Source of the DNA: Calliopsis andreniformis
Taxonomy: Eukaryota > Arthropoda > Insecta > Hymenoptera > Andrenidae
Assembly: GCF_051401765.1 (NCBI RefSeq)
Contig: NC_135073.1
Coordinates: forward strand, 496,001-560,000
Direction of reading: 5' to 3'
DNA length: 64,000 nucleotides
The notes below the pieces were generated by a model that was not told the origin of the DNA, did not search any database, and saw only the letters and a program-made list of their open reading frames with translations. Positions within the stretch are counted from its first letter, which is position 1; each line of letters begins with the position of its first letter. This document shows positions 45,171-57,535 of the stretch, in pieces. A program made the position numbers and the translations under genes.

Positions 45171-48100
45171 AATGGGCTGAATAGGAGAATGTAGAACGAA
45201 GCAATTTGACGGAAATGATACAAACTGAGAACATTGTGTTCTTCGTTGTTAACAATGGTAGAACTTCAATTGTCCGAATACCGGTTAACTAAGAGTTTAG
45301 TTAAGATTACAGTTTGATCTACTTAATATTTTTTGTGTACGACACATGAACGACACACGTAGAGATGAAAAAGAAAATTAATGCACAATATAATATGATA
45401 ACCTTAAATACTTATGTATAAAAATTCTCCAAAGCACCTATAGTTTAAATATATTCAACATTTACATTCTTCCCTGCATATAATAATCAACACACTTTAT
45501 ACATAAATACCCCTATTTAAAATAAATTGATAGATTGTGATCGTGTTATCAAAAAGCTAGAAATAATTTTTTATTTTCTAATTTAGATGAATTGAAAATA
45601 ACACGTTTCAAATGTACACAACCATTTATAGAATGTTTTACTGAATCTTCGATTAAAACTAAGTACTTATCTACGTTATTACAACAAATTTTGAAATTAT
45701 TTTATGACTTAGTGTAGGGGATGAAAATTTCTACATTTCTGAATTAATCATTTTCTTTCGCACAATAACAACATTGTGCATTGATCCGAAATGCATATCT
45801 CCAATTAATTTGGACAATCAAAGTTTCATTATATTTTAATAAAAACATAGGTATATATGGAATGAAATTCTTTATTGTTATGGTTACTCATTTTTAAGTT
45901 TGTTACACCCTATACCATCTTCATTATCATTTATTTTAACATATTTTCCTAATAGTAATTATTACTTCAACAAAACGAAAATCATTAAATAGAAATTTAA
46001 CAATTTTCTTAGATCTGTGTTCTCCTTCCCAATCCTTCATAACTTTTGATTGAACGTTCTATTGAAAATAGGCGATGTTCTTAAAATTAAGGTCTTAGTA
46101 CAAATTAGCAAAAATCAGTATTCGTTTTCCTCTGAATTCTTTAATAATCGGAAATTCGTAGATTTCTTCTCGGTGCGTGTTCCACTACATAACAACGTTT
46201 CCATTGATATCTATCACGAGCTTTATGATGACAATAGTGTTATACGATATGCCAAATTTCAAATGCTTATGATTGAGAAATGAAGGTACAGCTGTGATTC
46301 TGCCATTCTTGATTTTGTTCTTGTGTTGACATCTAAAATCACCCTTTAAATTTTCGTTTACTTGTAGTCGAACATCTTATATAATAAAGTATTTTTTACT
46401 TAAAGTTAGTATTTTCAATTATATTTAATCCTATTTGTTATTTAAATTGCATGTTTAACATGTTTTTTTCAACGCAGAAAGTGGTTTGAAAGATAAGATT
46501 ATTAGATTATAGTTATAGCTAAAATATTAATGTCTTTTCTGCAATAAAACATTGTACAATATTCAATGATGTGTAAAAACTAAAGAAAAATAAGATAAGT
46601 GACTTCAATTTCACCATGCTACCGCTTAAAATGTTGTATAGTATTTCTAAATACGTATATAATGAAATTATTAAATGTTTCATAAAGCTTAGAGTCTTAT
46701 CTAACATCTACAATAAATTGTTATCCGTAAAAGAGATTTTTAATTATAGTTTAGAACAAAATAGTAAAAGGCTATAACTGGCGAAATTGCTATACCCGCG
46801 GTAAGTAATTTCGTCATATCGAAGCGGAAAGGGTTACTAACTCGGTTTAAGGGAATTTTTTTCTGGGTTTACTAGTCAAACTAATTAGATGGTCTACCCT
46901 AGTGCTAAACTTACATATAAAACGAGACAACTCTTACTAAACACACAGCTTTGTGCAACTCATCTCGAATACTTTACGCGATAATATTGCATTTTACAGA
47001 AATGTTTATTATTCACCAGTATATCGTAATTTTTGGTTGAAACGTTGTCAGCTATTTTAATTATGAGATAATGAATTTCTCATGGGTGGCGAATTTGAGA
47101 GCTGAACTAAAAGAAAGGAACCTTGACGTATTTGTGTAAGTTCCATTTTCGGTGAAATGTAAAGTCTCACGAAATGTATCGATAAGCATATAAGATTTCA
47201 TCCACGAGCATCATCTGACGAACGTTATTCCGAAACTTTGCTTGAGTAAAATAAACCAAGAGAATCGTTCTTTCTTATTGTTAGTGATGTATCTTGTTTC
47301 ACTTAAGCCGTCGAAGAGAAAATTTCGATCTTAAAAGTTATTTAGACCAAATTGTCGAAGTGTTCTTAAAAGTTCTCTCAAAAAGTCATGTCCACAGTAT
47401 CTTTATACAATACTCAAGGATTGGTCTACGTTGATTACAGTCGTTTACCTGTCGAGAAATTCCTGAACTGGCTTTAATGCAACGTGCTTCGCGATAAAGG
47501 GATCACATAGAAGAGTAGGTAGATAATGTTCTAAGAAGAAATTCCTCTAAAGGTAGTTATAAATTACAGGGTTAAGAGGAATGGCATTATTTAAAGAAAT
47601 GCGTTAATATTTTAGAACTCTAAGGCGAAAGCTCAGAAATTGCATTAAACTATTAGCATAAACGTTCTCCTTTTCTGTTCTGAAAGTTTTGTAAATCAAT
47701 ATTTCACGATTATTTTAATGTCTGGTAAAGAACTGAAATACTATAATGAAAATTTGTCGAATGGTTATGTTAAAGTTGTACCTCTTTAATATCATCAGTA
47801 TTAAGAGTTTCTACTTTAACCATCCTTTGTCTAAAAAGGATAACGGTTAGTTAGTCTGTCTCTGAATGCCATGTGCATTAAAATTCGTTAAGAAGTCACT
47901 ACGAATTTATTTTAGAAAGTTTATTTCTGTTTATTATTTCATAACTTTAGTCTAATACTAACATATCTGTTAACTATAATAGGTTATACCGGGCTGATGA
48001 TTTGTTAAAGAGGATAATTTTTTTACAACTTTTCCGTCACAACTGAAAATTTTTATTTAATTACACGCAGTACCTTATAATAAACAAAATTTATCATCAT

Positions 48101-48500
48101 TTATAATTTTAAAGAATGAATTTTTAAGTAACTTCTAGCTAACATGTTTCATAATACAGTAATTAAGTAATTTTATAAATAGAAACTTTTTTCATATTAA
48201 AGTAGTACGTTTATAGGTACCTTCATTAAGGTAATTAAGGGTACTACAACTTGAATCTATGTAATTCTCAAAACTGTTGAGTAAAAATCTAAAGTTTATT
48301 TTAAAACCGCTGCCATTGTTTAAAAAGTGAACATTGTAGACTGCAACAGTGTATAAATTATAAATGCCCTGCTTTTTCCATTTTAAATGATTTAGTAATT
48401 AAATAGTGTCTCTGTCAGCAAATTACGTTTTTGTCAACAAATTTGTTTTTCTAATCTGTGTTGATGTGTATTGCATTGTAGAAGTTATAAAAGACATATC
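45171..48500. other. AT-rich stretch, one doubtful exon
   Basis: Apart from the doubtful exon at 47071-47135 nothing was recognised. The 77-codon frame at 46050-46283 and the minus frame at 46519-46707 have no recognisable features. Confidence 0.4.
47071..47135 (+). CDS. Possible short first coding exon, doubtful
   Basis: The ATG at 47071 opens a frame reading MNFSWVANLRAELKERNL then DVF. It is followed immediately by a consensus splice donor GTAAGT (47136-47141). Read through, the frame stops at once in the would-be intron. The peptide is amphipathic and plausible as protein but too short to identify. No partner exon was found, so this may be chance. Confidence 0.13.
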
Positions 48501-48584
48501 GTGTGAATAAAGCGGTTTGCATCAACAATTTGACTGTTAACTAAGTAATGGACTTTCAAAACGGGTACAACAATAAAGAACCAG

Positions 48585-49565
48585 TGAAGAATCAGGAGAC
48601 GCGTAGTGTCTGGTGCCAAGTAGTTGTGAGTGGCGCGTGACGCTAGTGGTGTCGGGAGACGCTGGTACTGTCTCGCATCAAGTAGTTGTGTGACGCGTGA
48701 CGCTAGCAGTGTAGCTCTTCTGCGACCAAACTTTGATAGTGTGTCAATTCTTTTGACGCAGTATGTAACAGATGTTACCGATTGCCACTTTATTAAGTAT
48801 TACCACGAGCGGGAAATGAGTCCTCACCATGTATATTAACTAGAAAGAGCTGAGATATCGATATATATGAATTTTACGTGCAGGAGTAATTTAACATGCT
48901 TCAGTTTCATCCGGCGGAGATACTTTTTCTGGCTTTCACATTTTTGCCGCTAGGTAATTTTCTGGTTTTCATATTTTTGTCGCTAGATGGCTAGAATGGC
49001 CGCTCAGCTACGCAGCTAGAAAAGTATCAAAATCCGTCAAGTTTTGAATGAATAAAAGCTAGTATATATGTATATATATATTATATGTTTTATTGGGGTT
49101 TTCTAATTAAAGCGCTGTGGAGCACAATGTACAAACGGGGTTACTATTTTTGATTTTGTTACTTTCTTCGAATCAAATGGTAATGAACATTTTCTGGGAT
49201 ATTTTTTTATTATATTTGTTTGAAGTTTTAAGTTTCATTTTTGTCGATTAATATTTGTTGAAGGTATTTTTTAGGGGTTCATTAATATCCTTTGGATGCT
49301 TTTTGGGATTTATTTAATATCTTTTGAATGCTGTTTTGAGCGAATTAATATCTTTTGGACGCTTTTTTAAAGGGATTAAATTTTTTGGAGATTTTTTGTG
49401 ATATTAATATTTTTTGGATGTTTTTTTGGGTGGATTAAGTTTTTTGGAAATTTTTTGTGAGTTAATTTTTTTGAAAATTTATTTTATGGATCAGAGTCCA
49501 AACTGGTCTCAAATACTTGGTACTCTTACATTTTAAATGTTTTTTTAGGGAGGTGGGGCAGTGTT
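48585..49565 (+). mobile_element. Composite repeat: GC-rich tandem, T-rich motifs, minisatellite
   Basis: Three modules lie in order. First, a unit of about 60 bp with GCGTGACGCTAGCAGTGT occurs twice (48600-48720). Second, TTTTTCTGGCTTTCACATTTTTGCCGCTAGGTAA occurs with a second version at 48950-48985, ending near TACGCAGCTAGAAAAGT (49015). Third, a T-rich minisatellite with ATTAATATCTTTTGGATGC-type units spans 49265-49500. The first two modules recur at 57190-57535 in the same orientation. The third recurs inverted at 58060-58330 and 61274-61690, with shared flanking text (TGTGGAGCACAATGTA at 49120; AGTCCAAAC at 49497). The 69-codon frame at 48630-48839 is not credible. It is probably a retroelement or transposon of unknown type. 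Confidence 0.65.
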
Positions 49566-50923
49566 GAATATTTATATATTCCATACGTATAAATAAAAAA
49601 ATTGTATTCGTTGAAAAATTCTACACATAATTGTACTTAATCTCTGTACGTAAAGTGTTTTATTAAAAGGGTAACAAAATCTTATATGAGAGACACCTGC
49701 TCTCGATTATGTTGTGTATTGGACAAACATCGGCCAACACTGATCAAGTAAGTAACGATACCGCATTCTCTCTGTGTTGCATACACACAGGAGAACCGTC
49801 GCATTAACTACGGATGCGAGCTAGAATCCGTTACATAGCGTTCGATCGGATTAAGCACTTAATACACAGTCTATAATAATAATCCGGATATAATAACGTG
49901 ATATTATGCGAAAGATTGGTTTACACCATATAATTTCATCGCTGCGTAAGCCACCGTCAAAAGGGTTAGTTTAAATTTACGTTTCGCACGTCCCTGCGCC
50001 AAAAAGAAATAAACAAGGCAATCGCGGGATAAGATCTGTTTATCGTCTTCACTTCACATTTTTATTCTTAGTAAAGTTTCTTAATTCTTAGATAAGTAAG
50101 CGTGTTTCAAAAAATTGTTTTTAAGATTTTTTTTATAGCAAATTAAATAAGATGGCAATCTTTAGTTTTTGGCACTTTATTATATGCATGTATATCCTCT
50201 TAGTATATAAAAGATTGTATAATTTTTCATTTCATTTATGTGGGAAACCTATCTCCTCGATTGCATATCTGAAACAAAACAATTGAATATATTCACTATA
50301 TGAAATTTCTTAGATATTGAACCTACGAAAGTGAAAAAAGAATGTTTTTTATCATTTTTGGGCACCTTAAAGTCAAACATCAATTTTCACTTATTTTTTT
50401 ACAATTATACATTCTACACGTCTTCAAAATTAGTAAGTTTAGAAAAACCCAAAATATCGTAGGTTCACTGTCTGCAAGAAACTATAATCTTTAATTTGAA
50501 GAAAGATTTCTGTAAATTGATCAATTAGTTTTTGAGATGCTTGTCTCACCAATTCAAAAAAATGATACTTGCAAAGAATTAAAATTTTAAATAATGAGAG
50601 AATATTTTAATGTTTTCATTTTACCTGATAGAAAGTCCAACCAACAAATATTCATTTCTAATCTGCAATTTCAGGTTCGTCCATTAGTCTTGTTTTGTGA
50701 AACTCATTGAGAGTTTAGAATTGTAAAATAGCATTTTCATTCTTCCCGAGGCATTACTGCAGCAGTATGACGAGTTTGCTTCAATTCTGAGTCTTTGTTA
50801 TAGATTTCAATATTAAACTCATGCAGCACGCTGTCACTTAACATCTCATAACTTTTGTAAGTACATATTTTTCAAACATAAAAAAAGGAAAAATCTCTAA
50901 AAAAGATCGAGTTTTTGAAAAGG
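49566..50923. other. AT-rich stretch, nothing recognised
   Basis: No supported gene or element termini. Confidence 0.4.
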
Positions 50924-51111
50924 ACAACGTTAAGTCTTTAAAATATGAACTGATGCAAAGAGCGTGCAGTAAGATCTTTATACATGTATCATTAGAAAAA
51001 TCTTGTGAAGCCGAATCGATTTATATAATTTTTAACTCCAAAATCAGATGGGAATACTGAATAAAGTAGCCTCAAAGTTCACGATCTTACGATTTTGAAC
51101 AAAAAAAAAAT

Positions 51112-51411
51112 CAGTAGTAAAATCCCATCTGACCCAAGGGTACGCGACTCGATACTCTACCGCAGATTAGGTCGCCAAATTAATCTTTTAACTTCCGTCC
51201 CAGGTCTGTATTGGGCCTACATACGATTCTGTACAATTTTCGAAAATTAAGAAAGGGGCATAGGTTAGAAGTGTAGATCCAAGACGGTCCTGGAACGAAT
51301 ATCAAACGATACATTCGACAACTCAATTTGCGCTAGAGTATCGTTTACACCCTTGCATTCTCTTCGAACGTCGAGCCTCGGACCTTTGAACCAGATGAGA
51401 TTTTACTACTA
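51112..51411. mobile_element. Nested MITE with about 28-bp terminal repeats
   Basis: The ends CAGTAGTAAAATCCCATCTG and (reverse complement of the right) TAGTAGTAAAATCTCATCTG match closely, continuing into CCCAA/TTCAA for about 28 bp. Its absence from the other arm of the host element shows it is an insertion. The CAG(T)... start is compatible with hAT. The expected 8-bp duplication is not clear because the left flank is a run of A. Confidence 0.75.
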
Positions 51412-51517
51412 AATTTTAGGAGTGTGCGAGCAGATCGATGTATGAGATCCCGACGTTCGGAACGAGACGGAGAATTTCGAGCGAGATCGGACGAGATACC
51501 GAAGCAATACGAGCGCC

Positions 51518-51644
51518 CGGGATTTCGAGTCATCTCGGGATCTCGAATTATCTCGGGATTTCGAGTTGTCTCGGGATCTCGGGATCTCGAGTCGTCTCAA
51601 GATGTTGAGTCGCCTCGGAATCTCGAGTCCTCTCGAGATCTCGA
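51518..51644 (+). repeat. 18-bp tandem array in the left arm
   Basis: About seven copies of an 18-bp unit (consensus CGGGATCTCGAGTCGTCT) run in tandem, with one 8-bp partial copy at 51572-51579. Because 18 is a multiple of three, it yields the long Ser/Arg-rich frames seen on both strands (51345-51711). These should not be taken as genes. Confidence 0.9.
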
Positions 51645-52547
51645 TTGCCTTACATACTCACGAACAAGTCAGGACTCGATATGGGGTCTCGTTTCACATT
51701 CGTTTGTATAATAATAATAATAATATTTTAAATATCTTACAAATTACATAATTTATTAGTTTATATTAGTCTATAACGTTGCACGAAATAGTTTCCCCCT
51801 GTTATTAATAAGTATTACGAGTATGAAAAAGTCGAGTAGCTGTAATAGTTTTACTCATATCTTGTGTGACTCGAATATTTCATATGAATAAAACAATAAA
51901 ATATATATCATATTTCCAATACTTTCTGGAACAAAAACATTGAGACACGGAGGCTAAATATTATTGATCGTGTGTGGACTTTTTAGCATTGCGAAGTACT
52001 TAATTACCCAAAAAACAGAAGCAAGTTAAAAGCAACAAAATCCTTGCAACGAAAGTTAGACAAAATCCCGTATTAAGTTTTGACTTGTTCGTGAGTACGT
52101 AAGGTAATCGAGGTCCTAAGACGACTCGATATCCCGGGACAACTCGAAATCCCGAGCGTTTGTATTGCTTTGATATCGCGCCCAATCTCGCTCGAAATTC
52201 TCCGTCTCGTTCCGATCCCGAAAAATCGGGTTCCTGCACACTTCTACTCAATTTGTTCCGCAAGATCGCGAACTTTGAGATCATTATTTGCGGTGTTCCC
52301 ATATGATTTTGGAGTTAAAAATTGTATAAATCGATTCGTCTTCACAAGATTTTTCTAATGATATGTAGGTCTTACTACATGTTCTTTGGATCACATCACA
52401 CCTTAGAGACTTAACATTGTGCTTCAGACTGGAACTTGCCTTTACCATAAAGATATACAGAAAATGAACATAACACAATCTCGTATATATGTAAGTACGC
52501 TTTTTTATTTAAGAAATATGTATTTATTGATACTGTTTTCTCCCATA

Positions 52548-53927
52548 CAGTGCCGAATAAAATCAGAGAACGTTTTATATTTTTAAATGTTTTGCATAAT
52601 ATAATGAAGTATGTACAGTACGTTTTACATACCTTATGCATTGGATATATTCTTGGAGGTGAGTATAATAAATCTTAAGTTTGAATCTCATGCACGAAAA
52701 GAGTTAAAGAAAATAATGCAAAAATCTATTGATTGTAATCGGACAAAATGGTAGGATGTTACTAAAAAAAATACAATTGTTTAAAACAAATATTTTATTA
52801 AACGCTATATTAATATTTAACGAGACCACTTTTTTGTTGTACAACGCCTAATAACCGTTTAGGAATTGACTTATATAATTTTTTAGTACGTTTTTGTTTT
52901 AAGAGATTTTAATTTTTAATAATTCTGTCTTTTAATTTTTTGACATCTTTGTATTGACACATTTTCAATAATGTTCAGATTAGGTAAATGGGCTGAACTA
53001 TTTATACGGCCTGATAAAAAGTTGATATCAGTTTTTCCATGATAGTCAATACCGACCCATACCATACTACTACCTTCGTTCCTTTGTTGACGGCTCAAAC
53101 AGTGTTCTTCTGTTGTTAGGTCATGGAAATAGTAACTACAGCCATCAGGGCTGTCAAAATTAAACTTCATCGCTAAAAATTACACACTTTCACTTCTTTT
53201 TCCATAGAATATAATCTCGAACAAACAATAAACGGACTTCCTTATGTTGTTTACCTAAGGAAGGTCTGCTTTTCAATTTTTTGCGTTTAATATGACTACT
53301 TCATTGTAAAATACGTCATACAATCCGAACTTTAGCTGGAACTCCCGCCTTTCTGCGATTTGTCTTGCCATTTCTTTATAATTTCAAGCAATGCGTAGTA
53401 TAACCCGTCTGTCACGTTCTCTTGTTAGAGATCTGCCCTTTGTTTTCTTTTTTCCGTAGATTTTCGGATTTTTTAAAAGATTATAAATGACGTTACGATT
53501 CCAATTTGATAATGTCGCAATTTTCGTGATGATATAATTCTGTGACCGCAATAACAAAATACGATCGATTTTGCTTCCGTTTAATTCTATTCCTCGACCC
53601 ATTTTGCACTGTTTTAGCAATTAACTATACCAATACTATAGACAAATTAACTTGTCCGTTTTTAGTCAATGCTGAGGAACGATTGACAAGGAACACAATA
53701 ATGGAAAATGTGTCCTATCATTTTGACCGAGCCAGGTCAGTTCATGTTTACATTTTTTTCTCTAGTTTCCTTCGTGGACAATGTACCCATTTTACACATT
53801 CAAGGTTTACTATGATTCGTTTAGAGGGTAGTTCCAATATATAGAATGCGTAGAATATACATATACTTCATTATATTATACGAAACAATTAGAAATATCG
53901 CACGTCCTATCCTTTTGTTCGGCAGTG
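52548..53927 (-). mobile_element. Decayed Tc1-like transposon
   Basis: The ends CAGTGCCGAATAAAA (52548) and, reverse-complemented, CACTGCCGAACAAAA (ending 53927) match at 13 of 15 positions. TA is outside both (52546-52547, 53928-53929). The 1,380-bp element holds a broken Tc1-type transposase on the minus strand (see 52810-53602). It begins 126 bp after the inverted-repeat element that ends at 52421. Confidence 0.9.
52810..53602 (-). pseudogene. Tc1-like transposase, frameshifted and internally deleted
   Basis: Reading on the minus strand from ATG at 53602: MGRGIELNGSKIDRILLLRS, a helix-turn-helix (IITKIATLSNWNRNVIYNLL), then KNPKIYGKKKTKGRSLTRE, then RDRRVILRIA before stops. After a stretch with several stops and frameshifts comes IFSDE (first catalytic Asp), a one-base shift, then KFNFDSPDGCSYYFHDL, SSMVWVGIDYHGK and TDINFLSGRINS. 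The protein then jumps directly to LPNLNIIENV, deleting the second catalytic Asp region. The C-terminus LYKSIPKRLLGVVQQKSGLV ends at TAA 52810-52812. The order and motifs (GRGxxLxxxE-type start, DGPDG-like box, MVWxGIxYxGKT, PxLNxIEN) identify a Tc1/Tc3-like transposase. It is non-functional. Confidence 0.9.
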
Positions 53928-53929
53928 TA

Positions 53930-54249
53930 TATTTAGCAATATAATTTTTTAGCTTTAATAACTTACTAATATTTGATTTACAATTCTTTAACTTTTACAA
54001 GATGAATTAACTTTTTCAGAATGAATTTTCTTTCTACTATTTTTTTAAATAAAATCCGCTAGTTATTTTGCGTTACAACTTATCTGCTTCTCTTTCTTTT
54101 GTTTGTACATACACAAGTATGATGCCTCAAAAAACATTTATCTTCTAGCCATTTGTGTATTCCTTTCGTTAGATTGTGACGACAATATCGATTGTGATAA
54201 CGGTTATAACCGCCTGTTATCCTGATAAAGTTGGCAATCTCTATTGTCT
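53930..54249. other. AT-rich stretch, nothing recognised
   Basis: No supported feature. Confidence 0.4.
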
Positions 54250-54460
54250 GTATTTCGAAAGAAGATCCCTGAAACGTGCCAAGCGAGCGGCGCTAGGCTC
54301 GGAAAGGACCTAACGCGCATTTCCCGCAATATTGTCAGATTGTATAGGTGATCGGATCTCTCTTTGTATCTTTAAGAGCAAGTTCGTCTGTTTCACAGAC
54401 CCGATAAAGTCGATTTCTCTAAAGCGCCCATGTGAAGTCGGCTATTTTACTTTTATGAAA
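54250..54460 (+). mobile_element. Diverged copy of the 38519-39178 MITE left part
   Basis: Shared order of blocks: CGTGCCAAGC, ATTGTCAGATTGTATAG, TCGGATCTCTCTTTGTATCTTTAAGAGCAAGTTCGTC, and ACCCGATAAAGTCGATTTCT. The terminus itself is poorly conserved. It is more diverged than the copy at 11481-11695. Confidence 0.5.
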
Positions 54461-57064
54461 TTTAAATTATGACTACTAATCATTTTTTCGACAAATGCAA
54501 GGAATTCTAATTAAGATACAATATTATATGCACCTAGATGAATTCTAGTGCATATTATACTATTGTATGTGATAGACGTACAGTTTATTTTATGTAACAG
54601 TTATTTAAATCTGCATAGTTTACAGTTTAGAAAAGATAAGAAGTTAAAATATTATAGATAAATTAAATTTAATTAATTTAATACATAAATTAAACATACA
54701 AAATTAATACGTGTTTCTAGCAAGAAGTTGTTTATTATTATCTGCGTACACAAATGTTCATAAGTATTAAGACACCAGAACTCTTGATGGAACTTGATCA
54801 AAACATTTAGGTATATCTTTATTTGAGTAGAAGTTTCTTTAAACGAATTGTTACCAATACAAGTTTTTTATGTTTAGAAAAATTAATACGCGTTATATGT
54901 TAAAAATCTTTTATATTTTACGACCCACAACATTCCACAATCTCTCGATCGGAATGAAGTTAGCTGATTGTTATGGCCACTGTTAATGTTTAATTCATTG
55001 CTAATTATCCCTTTGTTAATAAGATTATGAACATGTAACCAATATTAGTTTTCCTAAACATTAATAACATGGATTTATGACAATCGAAGAGCACATAACA
55101 AAAACAACCCTTGCTTTTATCTTTTTCTAGGAAAGCAAAAAAAATACTATGGTATCTTTCATTCTCGCTCAATTCATTATTGTTCTTTTTAACAAAATAT
55201 TCATCATCATACACATATTACGTTTTTGATGGAAATTTCAATTATGTTATAAATTCCTTTTAGCCACTAAAATATGTTCTTCTTACAAAAAACGTAAAAT
55301 TTGACAAGAGCTGTTTCTGTTATGAGCTCTTGAATCGATTTAAAGAGACTTTTATTAAAATGATAGTGGACACATTTTAATTAAGTTCAGTCCAGTGACC
55401 AAACACTCATGGACAATAACGTAGACGTAGAGCGAAAACGAATTTTATTGTAACAGTATTTTCACTTGACACAATATTCTTTGCTATCCGTTTCAAGTTG
55501 CTGTATTTTGATGCTGTATATCTTCGAGGACCTCACGGACGAAGTCAATGGCAGGAAAAGCGTGTGAGGACTGCCTCGTCACCAGCGCCTCATCTACAAT
55601 TTTCAATCGCCTGACTTGCACCTTTGAGATGCCTTTCCGATTTTACGATCTTCTTTTTGCTTACGTCTTCTATTCTACCTCCTCTCTTTTCCGCCTTTCC
55701 TCCCCGGGTTCTCCTCCCTCTCCTTAGCATTATATACAATGAAATCTGATCTTCCTCCTTAGATGGGGGGAAACAGGTCGAGGATCATGTGTACATCGAA
55801 AAATCCTTTGGTGATATTGTCGCACTTTCGTGGTTGTCTCGTATATTTTACTGTATTGCTGCTTCCGTACTACAATAAGAATTGTTTAAATTCAGTATAT
55901 TCACGAAAAGTCAATTAAGGGATTATTTATATCTTAAAATCGAGTTACACTTACATATTTACATTTACTTCCGAAATTTGAATCACCTTTTATTCTTTGT
56001 TTTTTACTTACAATAGAATACAAACAAATAAAAGCCTCTTTTAACTTTTCAATTGTTATTGAATAACTTAGAAAATTTAATATTTATTATGTACACATTT
56101 TATTAAATATTTTTCATTACTAGATTTTAAAATTGAATTTACTATTACATTAAAGAACAGAATATTACTGAAAAAAATAAAAAGTAATATAGTAACATAT
56201 TTTTGTTGTTAATTTATGAAATTAAACGAATATTAATACGTACAGAAAATCACATAACTTCCTTATTTTTACTATTTTCATAAGTATTTTTTTTTAAAGT
56301 TGTCAAATTTTTAGGTGTCGAAACTGTTAGATAAATAGTTTAAAATTTTAAAAGAAAAATCAATATAATCTATAATTTAGTTATACAGGTATAATGGCCA
56401 ATACCAACTTTCATGGTTAACATAATTCTAATAGTTTAATAAATTACATCTTCAATAACATTTCTAGTAGTAGAGGGAAAAAAATATCTATTGATCAGTA
56501 GGTAGTTAATAAATTAAAATAATTTCTTCACATTTTGATAAACACACTTTTGTTAATTCTACCACTAATTTATTATTTCCATGTGTGTATATCATGGACA
56601 TTTATACTCTGGAAGTCGGGAGAAAGGAAGAAACTTTTCCTGATAAAGCCTCTCTATAAAGGGCAATTTTATTCTTGAAAAATATCGAATTTATTTTCCT
56701 CTTTTCCGTTTCCATAAATCGGTATAATGGATTCCATCACAAATGTTCGTCTTTAAAGTACGGTATCTACATCATACCTACAATGCAATGCGCTGGATTT
56801 CTCGGGTTGATTCGTCTCGATACGGTTCACTGAGTAACCTCAATTTGCCTAGGTTACAGTAGGGACTCTTCTAAGGAGACACAGAGTTACTCGGACTACC
56901 TATTACGGACGAATTTATCTTATCCTTCTCATCGAAGCTGAATAATACGAGTATTACTCATGTAATGAATTTAGATTTTGAAACGGTTGCCGTGGTTGTA
57001 TCCGTATAAACTTCAATTGATGAGTTCCTAATCGATTATCATGGGAATTATACAATATATATAT

Positions 57065-57067
<3 letters not shown>
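54461..57067. other. AT-rich stretch with pyrimidine-rich patch, nothing recognised
   Basis: Positions 55620-55735 form a C/T-rich patch (TTCTACCTCCTCTCTTTTCCGCC-type), possibly a polypyrimidine tract or the complement of a purine repeat. No gene is supported. The minus frame at 55005-55214 is unremarkable. Confidence 0.35.

Positions 57068-57099
<32 letters not shown>
57068..57099. repeat. (TA)n microsatellite
   Basis: A run of about 16 TA dinucleotides, with a shorter TA run just before it (57055-57065). It generates the IYIYIY-type frames on both strands. Confidence 0.95.
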
Positions 57100-57101
<2 letters not shown>

Positions 57102-57189
57102 TTATAATCCCTGCTATACAGCTGCAGAATATAGATATGTATACTTTTTTGTTTTTGTTTCCTTTTCGGCATTATGTTATTTTATATAA

Positions 57190-57535
57190 TCATATAATCA
57201 GGCGATGCGGCAGCGTCTCGCGTCAAGTAGTTAAGTGGCGCGTGACGCTAGCAGTTTATCTTTTCTGCGACCAAAATGTCCAAAATCTTTGATAGCGATG
57301 TATTCTTTTAACAGTATGTGTAATTTGTTACGAACGTAGAGTACCACGTTGTTAAGCAAGCAAATTGGGATAGGAAGGGATGAGATATCGAGATACCAAT
57401 TTTTCTGGCTTTCACATTTTTGCCACTAGGTAGTTTCTTGATTTTCATATTTTTGCCACTAAATGCTTCAATTACGCAGCTAGAAAAGTGTAAAAATCCG
57501 TCAAGTTTTGAACGAAAAGGCTAATAATGAAAGCT
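57190..57535 (+). mobile_element. Second copy of the first two modules of the 48585 repeat
   Basis: GTCTCGCGTCAAGTAGTTAAGTGGCGCGTGACGCTAGCAG (57213 on), TTTTCTGCGACCAAAATG, TGAGATATCGAGATA, TTTTTCTGGCTTTCACATTTTTGCCACTAGGTAG and TACGCAGCTAGAAAAGTGTAAAAATCCGTCAAGTTTTGAA follow the same order as 48650-49050. The GC-rich unit is single here but duplicated at 48600-48720. Confidence 0.75.

Larger units (their letters stand above)
50924..52421. mobile_element. Inverted-repeat element with tandem array and nested MITE
   Basis: The left arm (50924-51110 plus 51412-51685) and right arm (52060-52421) are reverse complements. Examples are AAATCTTGTGAAGCCGAATCGATTTATA at 50998, and GGAACGAGACGGAGAATTTCGAGCGAGAT at 51458 with its complement at 52180-52215. 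The left arm is interrupted by a 300-bp insertion (51112-51411) that the right arm lacks. It also carries an expanded 18-bp tandem array absent or short in the right arm. The centre (51690-52060) is AT-rich with an (ATA)n run. A single-arm relative lies at 14395-14600. No transposase is present. Confidence 0.82.

Noticed and set aside
51345..51711. Long Ser/Arg-rich open frames on both strands
   Set aside because: They are produced by an 18-bp tandem repeat whose length is a multiple of three inside an inverted-repeat element.
57041..57292. Ile/Tyr-repeat open frames
   Set aside because: Translation of a TA microsatellite.
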